The position numbers and the translations under genes were made by a program. 64,000 nucleotides of DNA from Aliamphritea spongicola (GTDB lineage: Bacteria > Pseudomonadota > Gammaproteobacteria > Pseudomonadales > Balneatricaceae), in contig AP025283.1 in NCBI GenBank assembly GCA_024347235.1, positions 868,001 through 932,000 of the forward strand, in the 5' to 3' direction. The notes under the pieces are model-generated. The model saw only the letters and a program-made list of their open reading frames with translations. It had not been told where the DNA came from and did not search any database. This document shows positions 32,203 to 41,286 of the stretch, piece by piece; the first letter of the stretch is position 1; each line of letters begins with the position of its first letter.

Positions 32203-34626
32203 ATGAGTGAACCTATTAAAAGCCACGCTAAAGTAGTCGTCATAGGTGGTGGTATTGCCGGCTGTTCAACCCTGTATCACCTGACACAGGAAGGCTGGAC
32301 CGATGTCGTCCTGGTGGAACGTGATGAACTGACATCCGGTTCTACCTGGCATGCGGCTGCACAGGTTACCCAGTTTGGCGGAAACCAGACTATGGTCGCC
32401 CTGAAGCGCCACAGTATTAATCTGTATCGTGAGCTGGCTGCTGATCCGGAAAACCCGATCTCCTATCATATTACCGGCGGCATGCGCACCGCTTACACTC
32501 AGCAGCATATCGATACCTATAAGCACTATGTGGGCATGGCGAAAAGCATGGGTGTTGAGATGGAATTTATTGACGGTGCTGAAGCCGGTCGTCGCCATCC
32601 GCTGATTAATACGGATGGCTTGCTGGGGCCTGGTGGGATCCGCTTGATGGCGATATCGATCCGGCGGGCCTGACCTTGCGCTGGCCCGCAAAGCCCGTGA
32701 AGCCGGTGCCAAGGTATACCGTTTTAATCCTGTGGAAAACATCACCCGTAAGCCCAATGGCGAATTCATCGTTCATACCGCTAAGGGTGACATCACCTGT
32801 GAAATGGTGGTGAACGCCACCGGTTACCGGGTGAACGAAGTGGGCCGGATGCTGGGGGTTGAGCATCCGGTAACATCTATGGAACACATGTATTTCCTCA
32901 CCGACACCATTGCAGAACTGGAGGCGATGGATAAGCGGGTACCGATTATCCGTGACCCGGGTGATGATTTTTATTCCCGTCAGGAAAAGAACGGCCTGCT
33001 GGTAGGGGTTTATGAGCAGGGTTGTAAGACCTTCGGAATGCACGGCATTGATCCGCACTTTACCCAGGCACTCTGCCCGTCAGATCTGGACCGCTGTCTG
33101 GACAATATGGAACGCATTTTTGAACGGATGCCATGCCTGACTGAAACCGGTATCCATACGGTAGTGAACGGCCCGATTACTTACACCATTGACGGTATGC
33201 CCCTCATCGGGCCGGTACCGGGTGTGCCGAATGCATTCTGTGCGATCGGTTTGCGGGCCGGCATCGGTGAAGGCGGTGGCCACGGTAAGATTCTGGCGGA
33301 ACTGATGGTACACGGTGAAAGTGAATGGGATGCCTGGTGTCTGGACCCCCGCCGCTTTACCCAGTACGCCAATACGGAACATACCTGCCTGAAAGCCATT
33401 GAGGACTATCAGAACGAATTCCATTATCACCAGCCCCATGAGCACCGGCCGGCGGCACGTCTGGCCCGGACAACGCCACTGTATCCGGTACTGGATGCCA
33501 AAGATGCTGCCTGGGGTGTCGTGAATGGTTGGGAGCGGGCACTGTTCTTTAAACCGGATGCTGATTTTGTAGACGAGCACGGTTACCGGTTTACGCCGAC
33601 GAAAAATATCGTCGCGCAGGAAATTGCCAATATTCAGCAGAATGTCGGCCTGATGGAGGTTTCCGGTTTTAACCGTTATGAGATTAAAGGTGAAGGCGCA
33701 ACGGCATTCCTGGACCGTATGGTGTGCGGCAATCTGCCGAAAAAGTCGGCAAGGTGGGCCTGTGTTATCTGCTTAATGAAAAAGGCCATGTGCTGGCAGA
33801 AGCCACCATTGCTAAGTTGGGTGAGGAGCATTACTGGTATGGCTCGGCCGCCGCAGCAGAATGGCATGACCGTGACTGGTTGATTGCTTATAAGCCGGAT
33901 ACTGTCAGCCTCACTGAAATGACCGCCAGCCATACCATTCTGGTGGTGGCCGGGCCGAAATCCCGTGAGCTGCTTCAGTCTTTGTCGCCCCGCTGTGACT
34001 GGTCGAAAGAAGCCATGCCATGGATGAGCGTTCAGGAGAAAACTCTGGGACATGCAAAAATGATCGCCATGAGTGTGAGTTTCTCCGGTGAACTGGCCTA
34101 TGAACTGCATATTCCGAATGAACAGCTGTACCTGACCTGGAAGCAGATTACTGAAGCCGGTGAGTCATTCGGGCTTGGGCTGTTCGGCCTCTACGCCACT
34201 GAATCAATGCGGTTGGAAAAAGGCTATCGTCACTGGAAGGCCGATCTGATCTATGAGCGTAACCCGCTGGAATCCTGTCTGGACCGGTTTGTAAATCTGG
34301 AGAAGCCTGACTTTGTAGGCAAAGGCGCATTACTGGAAGAGCAGGCCAGAGGCCCGCAGAAACTGTTTGTCAGCTTAGAAGTTGACTGCGATTTTGCACC
34401 GGCCCATTCCGGCGACTCTATCTATAGTGGTGATGCTTTGATCGGATCAGTGACATCCGGTGGCTATGGTCATCGTGTCGAAAAGAATCTCGCCTATGCC
34501 TTTATAGATCCGGAATTTGCAGCCGTAGGTACAGAGCTGAGTATTGACCTGCTGGGTGAGATGCATCCGGTTAAGGTAATAGAACCTGCGCAGTATGACC
34601 CGGAAAACGCCTTGGTACGGGGGTAA
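32203..34626 (+). CDS. Dimethylglycine/sarcosine dehydrogenase-family flavoprotein with folate-binding domain (frameshifted)
   Basis: N-terminal FAD fold (VVVIGGGIAGCSTLYHL) with STWHAAAQV, where the His matches the covalent FAD-linking position of mammalian dimethylglycine dehydrogenase; the middle has VNGPITYTIDGMPLIGP. The C-terminal half is a GcvT-like folate domain (AGPKSRELLQSL, SFSGELAYELHIP, ESMRLEKGYRHWKAD). This predicts oxidative N-demethylation with the one-carbon unit passed to tetrahydrofolate. Start ATG follows AAGAAGGA. Three base losses are inferred, near 32626-32629, 32673 and the A-run 33741-33745. Corrected length is about 809 residues. Only 5 bases separate it from mttB. 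The substrate could be dimethylglycine, sarcosine or another N-methyl amine. Confidence 0.9.
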
Positions 34627-34631
34627 ACAAC

Positions 34632-36183
34632 ATGACTGAAGAATCAACCAAAGCCAGACGCCGGGGCCGGGGCGGGCCCCGTGCCCGGGACATCATGCGG
34701 GCAAAACGCAGTGCGCCTCCTGCGGTGAATCCGTGCCCGCCGGGGCCGGTGGGAGGGCAGTATAAACCGTTAACTGACGACCAGATTGAAACCATTTATC
34801 ACAGTGCACTGAGGATTCTGGAAGAGATCGGCATGGGGAAGCCCCCAGGTACTGATCGACCAGGCCTGTAGCAAAGGAGCTTTTGTGAATGATGACGGGC
34901 GGCTGTGTTTTCCTCAGAGTATGGTGGAAGAACAGATTGCCGGGGCCTGTAAAAGTTTCACCTACTATGGGCGCAACCCGAAACATGACTTCACGGTCGG
35001 TGGTGACAGTGTGTACTTCGGAACCGGCGGTGCCGCAGTACAGACACTGGATATCGACAGCGGAGAATACCGTCCTTCTACTCTGAATGATCTGTATGAC
35101 TTTACCCGGTTGATGGATACCCTGAATAACGTCAGTTGGTTTACCCGCTGCTGTGTGGCAACGGACGTACCGGATAACTACGATCTGGATGTGAATACGG
35201 CTTATACGTTACTGGTGGGCACAGAGAAGCCAGTGGGTACCAGCTTCACGCTGGCAGAACATGTTGATCCGATCATCGACATGTTTGATATGGCACTGGG
35301 CGGGGAAGGGAAATTCCGTGAACGACCGTTCTGCAAAGCGCATATCAGCCCGGTTATTTCTCCCCTGCGATACGGGGAAGATGCGGTGGATGTCGCACTG
35401 GCCTGTATGCGCAGAGGCGTACCGATAAATAACATCGTGGCGGCACAGTCCGGGGCAACTTCTCCGGCTACTCTGGCGGGTATGCTCAGTTCAACGCTGG
35501 CGGAAACGCTGGCAGCACTGATCATGGTGAATGTGTTTGAGCCGGGTTACCCGATGATTTTCTCGAACTGGCCATTAGTGATTGACCTGCGTACCGGGTC
35601 GTTCTGTGGCGGCGGTGGAGAAATAACCCTGCTGAATGCAGCCTCGGCGCAGCTTTCCAATTATCTGGGGCTGCCCTCCGGTGCTGCTTCCAGTATGAGT
35701 GATGCCAAGGCGGTAGATGCTCAGATGGGGCTGGAAAAGGCGCTGTCGGCGGTGTCAGTAGGGCTGTCCGGTTGCAACATGGTCTATGAATCCGCGGGGA
35801 TGACCGCCAGTTTGCTGGGGGCGTCATTCGAATCTTTCCTGATCGATGACGAGATGATCTCCCACGTATACCGGGTGTTGCGCGGCGTGGAAGTTACCGA
35901 GGAAACTTTGGGGTTTGAAGCGATCCGGGAAGCGGTCAGTGGTGAAGGGCATTTCCTTGGCGGTGAGCACACGCTGGCGGCCATGCAGCGGGATTACTTT
36001 TATCCCAGTGATTTGTCCGACCGGCAGGAGCCGCGTACCTGGCAGGAAACCGGCGGGCAGGATATGTGGCAACGGGCCAATCTGAAAGCGAAGCAGATTT
36101 TAGCGGAGCACCGGCCTAATTATCTGGATCCGGCAACGGATGCTGCTATCAGGGCTAAGTACAATATTCAGCTGACCTTTTAA
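34632..36183 (+). CDS. Trimethylamine methyltransferase (MttB) family protein, non-pyrrolysine (frameshifted)
   Basis: COG5598-type methyltransferase expected to move a methyl group from a quaternary or tertiary amine to a corrinoid protein. A basic N-terminus (ARRRGRGGPRARDIMRAKR) precedes the TIM-barrel family sequence (ALRILEEIGMGEAPQVLID after repair; FGTGGAAVQTLDIDSGEYRP; SAQLSNYLGLPSGAASSMSD). No in-frame amber codon remains once two single-base losses near 34838-34851 are repaired, so it belongs to the pyrrolysine-free branch, of which glycine-betaine methyltransferase MtgB is the studied example. Corrected length is about 517 residues. I see no corrinoid protein gene in the window. 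Confidence 0.9.
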
Positions 36184-36240
36184 GGAAGAGGCACAAACAG
36201 ATGCTTCAGCTCACTGTGTTTCTCGCAGTGATTAGTCGTT

Positions 36241-36268
36241 GAGCAGCTCCCGGGCTGCTCTTTTTATT
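36241..36268 (+). terminator. Rho-independent terminator after mttB
   Basis: GAGCAGC and GCTGCTC pair over a 6-base loop and are followed by TTTTTATT. It ends the DMGDH-like/mttB unit. Confidence 0.88.
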
Positions 36269-36291
36269 CAGGCGATGCCAGTTAAGAGGGA

Positions 36292-37385
36292 CTAGTCAGG
36301 AGAAGTAAGGTGAAGTAATTTCCCGCTGTCTGTCAGTAAATAGAGGCTGCCGTCCATCGATGTGTGGATAAAACGCAGCCTTTCATTCAAGTCGCCGAGT
36401 AATTCATGTTCAGCAACCGGTTGATTACCATCCATTTCGACGTGGCGCAGATGCCGGGCTTTAAGAGTGGTGCTGAGCAAATCCCCTGCAGTTCCGGGAA
36501 CATGTTGCCGTAATACACCGTGATAGAAGAGGGGGCGATGGAAGGCGTCCAGTCTACCAGCGGCTGCTCCATGCCGGGCCGTTCACGGTAGGGGTTATAC
36601 TCAGGCCGGAGTAATCCACGCCATAGGTGATAACCGGCCAGCCGTAATTGTTGCCGGGCTGAATAATATTGATTTCGTCGCCGCCTTTCGGGCCGTGTTC
36701 ATTGAAAAGACCTGCTGGCGTACCGGATCATAAATCAGTCCCTGAGGGTTGCGGTGGCCGTAGGAATAGATTTCAGGGGCACTGCCAGAGTTGCCGGCGA
36801 AGGGGTTATCTGCAGGCGCTTTGCCGTTTTCATCCAGCCGGATAATCTTGCCCAGCAGGCTGTCTTTTTCCTGCGCCTGATCCATATACCGGTAACCGTC
36901 ACCAACGCTCAGCAGCAGCGTATTATCCGGCAGGAACGCGATGCGGCCAGCAAAATGCAGTCCGCTACTCTTATCCGGGCTGGCGCTGAAGATTACCTGC
37001 TGATCTGTTAGTTGATTACCTTCCAGTTTCGCCCTCATCAGGCGTAAGCGGTTACTACCACGTGTACCCTGTGCATAACTGAGATAAAGCCAGCTGTTTT
37101 CTGCAAAGCGGGGTGAAGTTTAATGTCCAGCAGACCGCCCTGACCGACATCCAGTACATCCGGTACACCGGTGATACGGTGAACCTGATCGGCATTTATA
37201 CGGATCAGCCTGCCCCGACGTTCAGTAATTAACAGCTGCCCGTCCGGTAATTCTGCCAGTGACCATGGACTGTCCAGCTGGTCAGTGATTTCTGTGATCT
37301 TGAAGCGTGGTTGGCTGACAGTCAGTGTACTGATACTCAGCAGCAGGGCAGAGGTCAGTAGCATGTAACAGGCACGAATAGACAT
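36292..37385 (-). CDS. Soluble PQQ-dependent aldose dehydrogenase, YliI-like (frameshifted)
   Basis: Periplasmic six-bladed beta-propeller quinoprotein that oxidises aldoses. Signal-like start [20 protein letters not shown], then the family motifs [77 protein letters not shown] and, after repair, [14 protein letters not shown] and [11 protein letters not shown]. Four or more base losses are inferred, near 37110, 36705, 36595-36610 and 36477-36484. Corrected length is about 366 residues. No PQQ biosynthesis genes are in view. Unrelated in function to its neighbours as far as can be seen. Confidence 0.88.
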
Positions 37386-37635
37386 AGTGCTTCTCTGGCA
37401 GAAAGTTAAAGGGGCACGGGATGTATCCCGGACAATCATTAAAGCTGTTATTAATACTTCTCTTAAGACTATAGCGATCAGACACAGGAATCAGCAAATC
37501 ATTCCATGTACGGTGAATCCGGGTCCTGAGGCGACACATAACACCGGCAGGCGACTACTGAACATTTTTCCATTGAATTAATTGCCGCAGCACCGTATAT
37601 ATTCCCCATTTAATTTTTCAGTGAAGAGAGCTGGC

Positions 37636-38042
37636 ATGCAACAAGAAGTACCGCAATACGGTGTGGAAGACACCTCCTTCCGGGCTGCCGGAGGGCAGGA
37701 TGGCATTTTCCGGCTGGTGGATGAGTTTTATCTGCAGATGGATACGCTGGAAGAAGCCCGGACAATCCGTGCCATGCACCCTGAGGATATCAGTGGCTCC
37801 GCCGATAAACTGGCACGTTTTTATGTGGCTGGCTGGGCGGACCGAAGTTATATCGTGAGAAATATGGCTCAATTCATATTCCCCAGGCCCATAAGCCCTT
37901 TGATATAGGCTGTGATGAGCGGGATGCCTGGCTGCTGTGTATGCGCAAAGCGCTGGAAAAACAGCCCTATGAAGAAGACTTTAAGACTTACCTGCTGGAG
38001 CAGTTATGGCGTCCGGCAGAGCGCAGCCGTACCCGTGACTGA
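37636..38042 (+). CDS. Group II truncated hemoglobin (frameshifted)
   Basis: Heme protein of the TrHbO class, about 135 residues. GGQDGIFRLVDEFYLQMD contains the B10 Tyr. Adding one T in the run near 37819-37823 gives KLARFLCGWLGGPKLYREKYG, then PQAHKPFDIGCDERDAW with the proximal His (F8) and the G8 Trp. As read, the second half is lost. Start ATG follows GAAGAGAG. Likely binds oxygen or handles peroxide or NO; no partner reductase lies next to it. Confidence 0.9.
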
Positions 38043-38184
38043 GGGTGAATTACTCAAAGTGGGCCATGCTGCGTGCTGTAACCCGCTGTATTAACTATTG
38101 TTGTTGTAAGATGTAATCACTGTGCGGGGAACGAGCCCTTATGTTTGCCCTGCCCAATCACACAACACAACCGGAAGTGATGGT

Positions 38185-39042
38185 ATGTCATTACGAAACC
38201 TGGACGGCAATGGAAATCAGGCGCTGACGTTTAGCATTGGCGATAGCCTGTATGGCATAAATGTCGGAAACATTCTCAGCTTTTCTGATACCTTTAGCGA
38301 CATACAGTATTCGGGCGGCCAGGAAGAAGAAGGTTTTCTGGGGTATCTGGATTTTCGTAACACCCTTGTGCCGGTATTTGAGTGCGCAACCTCTCTGGGG
38401 CACCGGCGTGAGCGGGACGACCTGATGAGCCTTGTAGATGAAATCGCCGACTATCAGAAAGCTCATATAGACTGGGTTGCTGCACTGGAGCAGTCTATTA
38501 CATCCGGCGACCCCTTTACCCGGTCACGAAATCCCCGAACCTGTGATTTCGGCAAATGGTATTACAGTTTTGAAACCAAAGATGAAAGTTTGCGTTCCCT
38601 GCTGGACAAAATTGAAGAGCCACATGAGCGCATTCATTCCATGGCAGACATCCTGCTGGACATGGTTGCAGCCGGTCAGGCTGATGAAGCGGTGGCTAAA
38701 CTGCGGATTGAAAAACAGACCACCCTGCGGGTGCTGCTCAGAACACTGGACCATATCACTGAATTTCTGAAGAACGGTGTGCATCCTGTGGTACTGCACC
38801 TGACCCGTGAAGGACAGAATACCTGGTTTTCACTGGTGCTGGATAATATCGGCGATGTCATTGATTACAACTCTGAAACCATGGAAACCGTTAACCGGGA
38901 GAACAGCCGGGAGCCGCTGGAAGGCTTTGTTCGTGACCCGTCCGGCTTAAGTTTTATGCTGTTGTCGCTGGAAAAACTGCATCAGCAACTGAGCAGTCAG
39001 GAAGTGGCTGAGCCTGCGGAGGCTGAAGCCCCCGCCGCTTAA
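38185..39042 (+). CDS. CheW-like protein with an inserted CZB (chemoreceptor zinc-binding) domain
   Basis: Intact, 285 residues. Residues about 10-72 look like the first half of a CheW fold (FSIGDSLYGINVGNIL, GYLDFRNTLVPVFE). Residues about 88-155 form a CZB domain with its full 3His/1Cys ligand set: H94 in AHIDWVAAL, C120 in CDFGKWYY, H147 and H151 in EPHERIHSMA. Residues about 200-275 resume CheW (PVVLHLTREGQNTWFSLVLD, FVRDPSGLSFMLLSLEKLHQ). CZB domains bind zinc and respond to hypochlorous acid or zinc in chemoreceptors and diguanylate cyclases, so this adaptor may modulate CheA coupling. No other chemotaxis genes are nearby. A long N-terminal extension to 38122 is possible but lacks a good ribosome site. 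Confidence 0.85.
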   Translation: MSLRNLDGNGNQALTFSIGDSLYGINVGNILSFSDTFSDIQYSGGQEEEGFLGYLDFRNTLVPVFECATSLGHRRERDDLMSLVDEIADYQKAHIDWVAALEQSITSGDPFTRSRNPRTCDFGKWYYSFETKDESLRSLLDKIEEPHERIHSMADILLDMVAAGQADEAVAKLRIEKQTTLRVLLRTLDHITEFLKNGVHPVVLHLTREGQNTWFSLVLDNIGDVIDYNSETMETVNRENSREPLEGFVRDPSGLSFMLLSLEKLHQQLSSQEVAEPAEAEAPAA

Positions 39043-39058
39043 GTAATCATCGGCAAAG

Positions 39059-39086
39059 AAAAGCGCTTCTTAATGAAGCGCTTTTT
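39059..39086. terminator. Bidirectional terminator after the CheW-CZB gene
   Basis: AAAAGCGCTTC and GAAGCGCTTTT give an 11-pair stem with loop TTAAT and a T-run on the plus strand and A-run/T-run in the other sense, serving also the convergent MAPEG gene. Confidence 0.9.
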
Positions 39087-39113
39087 ATATCTGTCAGACA
39101 TATCCGGGCGCTT

Positions 39114-39514
39114 TTACAGGCAACTGGCTGCAATGGCCAGAATTGCAAACCAAGACAGCAGATAGACCGGAGTACGTAAGTATGGAATACCCAGAATATA
39201 CACAGCCGCGTGTCCCAGTCGTGCCCAGAAGAACACACTTATCCACATAGCCACTTCGGCAATATTGGCCTGCAGGCCGATTGCAGCAAACACTACCGCA
39301 ATAAATGCCGGCATGGTTTCAACCATATTCAGGTGAGCCCGTTGTGCCCGTTCAGCCCAGAGTGGCTGTTGCGGAGCCTGTTGCGGATAGCCTTCAGGAT
39401 AATTATTCAGAAAGGTTGGTATTCCCCAAACCGCCGCGCGGGCAAGAATGTAGGGGTCCACAACAGTAATGTCAGGGCCCCGCTAAGCAGTAAATAGGTA
39501 TAGATCTGTTGCAT
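39114..39514 (-). CDS. MAPEG family membrane protein (frameshifted)
   Basis: About 134 residues with four hydrophobic helices. Starts MQQIYTYLLLSGALTLLLW with AGGA upstream. One C lost near 39459-39462 separates this from TPYILARAAVWGIPTFLN. The family core is ERAQRAHLNMVETMPAFIAVVF, where Arg-Ala-x-x-Asn-x-x-Glu matches the eicosanoid/glutathione (MAPEG) signature, and the end is WARLGHAAVYILGIPYLRT. Function in bacteria unknown. Confidence 0.87.
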
Positions 39515-39874
39515 GGCTTTTTCCTCATTGACGATTATTGATGGCCGTAACCACCGTGTTTCTGATGAGTTAATGATGATCCCGCTGATGCGGACTAACC
39601 ATGATCAGATATGCGAAATCCTTGACCGATCATTCTTTTGACGCGCTTCCGGCAGTTTTCCCCAGACATATTTTGTTATCAGACATGCTGTCGCATGTGT
39701 CTTTTCTGAGTGAGTAGTCTGTTCGCTCCTGAACTTTCCCTGTGGATATTTCATGTTAACAAGGATTGACAGCTCCGGTCTCTTAATGACAATATCCAAA
39801 ATATATTAAAAATATATTTATATTATTCGGTTTGTGTTCGAGTGATATTTTTAAATTATGTGAAAGGGTCCGTC
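39515..39874. promoter_or_regulatory. 360-base intergenic region with AT-rich palindrome
   Basis: Contains no convincing gene. It holds the divergent control signals of the MAPEG gene and the FAD oxidoreductase. An AT-only inverted repeat (arms AAATATATT and AATATATTT, 3-base centre, 39799-39819) lies 55 bases before the oxidoreductase start, followed by TTCGGTTTGT (39826-39835), the same 10-mer seen before the DMGDH-like gene. Confidence 0.5.
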
Positions 39875-41195
39875 ATGACATACCGCAATAATCTGCCGGC
39901 TGATTATAAAAACCAGCTCCCTTGCTTTGGCACGTTCGACATCATCGTTGTAGGTGGTGGCCCTGCAGGCATTGCCGCCGCTGTCAGTGCCAGCGAGCTG
40001 GGCAACAAGGTACTGCTGATTGAACAGCTGGGCTTTCTGGGCGGAGCGGCCGTATCCGGTATGTCCGGTACCATCTGTGGCCTGTATATGACGGTTGCTG
40101 ATCCGCTGGTGGCTAAACCTGAACAGATTATCTTCGGCTTTGCCGAGCGTTTCCGTGATGCTCTCTATCAGGCCGGCGGTTTAACCGACCCGCAGATTTA
40201 CGGTAAGACCTGGGTCGCTACCCATGACTGCGCGACTTACAAGCGAGTCGCCACGGATATGACCCGGCAGGCAGGCGTGACCGTGCTGTACCACACCCAG
40301 ATGGTCGATGTGATTACTGAGGATGACGCTTTCAAAGGCATGGTGCTGCATACCAAGTCCGGCTTTACCCGGGTGAATGCGAAGAAAGCCATTGATGCCA
40401 GTGGCGATGCCGACGTGGTTTACAAAATGGGCCTGAAAACCAGCAAGGGGAACGACGGTGTTATCCAGAACCCGACTATGATGTTCAAAGTGGGCAATGT
40501 GGATATGCAGCAGTATCTGTCGTACTGGGGGCAGGACACTATTTCACCGCCGAAGGTTGTCAGCATGCTGGAAGCCGAAGACGAACTGCTGCGCAAAAAG
40601 TCTGGCTGTTCCCAACGGTGAACCCGGGTGAGCTGTTGGTGAATGCCACCAAGGTAACCGGTTTTGACGGCCGTGCGCTGGATGTGACCAATCCTGTGGA
40701 TCACTCTGAAGCAGAGCAATTCTCCATCTATCAGGCGCAGAACTTCTTTAAGTTTATGCGGGATAACATTCCCGGTTGTGAAAATGCCTATTTCATCGAT
40801 TACGCCACGGAAGTGGGCGTACGGCAGACCCGTTCCATCGACGGTATTGCCAAACTGATGAACGACGATGTTATTAACAAGCGTAAGCGTGAAGACAGCA
40901 TCGCCAAAACCTCCTGGCCAATCGAGCTGCACTACGGTGCCAAGCCAAAAACAGAATGGCTGGTGGATGATTACTACGATGTCCTTTCCACACCCTGGTA
41001 CCGAAAAGTGGCCAGGATGTGATCGTTGCCGGGCGTTGCCTGAGCAGTGAACACGAAGCACTGGCCAGCTGCCGGGTGACAGCGCAGTGCTTCGAGTACG
41101 GACGGGCTGCAGCCTTTGCTGCAGACCTTTCCATTAAGGAAGATCTGGCTTTCCAGGAAATGGAAGCCGCCCAAATTGTTGCACTCATGCAGTAA
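39875..41195 (+). CDS. FAD-dependent oxidoreductase (FAD_oxidored family, frameshifted)
   Basis: About 440 residues. Start ATG at 39875 (MTYRNNLPADYKNQLP) preceded by GAAAGGG. Rossmann motif DIIVVGGGPAGIAAAVSASELG, key part VVGGGPAGIAAAV, with LIEQLGFLGGAAVSGM directly after; KKAIDASGDADVVYKMG is the family's second FAD motif. One A lost near 40596-40600 (LRKKVWLFPTVNPGE after repair) and one C near 40984 (DVPFHTLVPKSGQDVIVAGRC after repair). The substrate is not known; its position before a BCCT transporter suggests oxidation of an imported betaine or a derived hydroxy or amino acid. Confidence 0.85.
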
Positions 41196-41204
41196 TTCTT
41201 TACC

Positions 41205-41263
41205 CCGCAAGGCTTCGGCAGGCTGTGCCATCCGGTTTGGATGGTATGGCTGCTTGCGGTTTT
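41205..41263 (+). terminator. Long stem-loop with T-run between FAD oxidoreductase and BCCT genes
   Basis: Outer stem CCGCAAG / CTTGCGG (41205-41211, 41253-41259) encloses an inner stem CCATCC / GGATGG (41228-41233, 41239-41244) and is followed by TTTT. It could be a partial terminator or an attenuator that lowers transporter expression relative to the enzyme. Confidence 0.5.
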
Positions 41264-41286
41264 AAAACCCTAACAGGACAAAAATA

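Noticed and set aside
34869-34871. In-frame TAG near codon 80 of the MttB-family gene, a possible pyrrolysine codon
   Set aside because: It appears only in the uncorrected frame. Known pyrrolysine positions lie in the middle of MttB, and two one-base repairs just before it remove the stop.
39605-39799. Possible 64-residue minus-strand gene in the large intergenic region
   Set aside because: No ribosome binding site, no recognisable motif, and base composition unlike the neighbouring genes.
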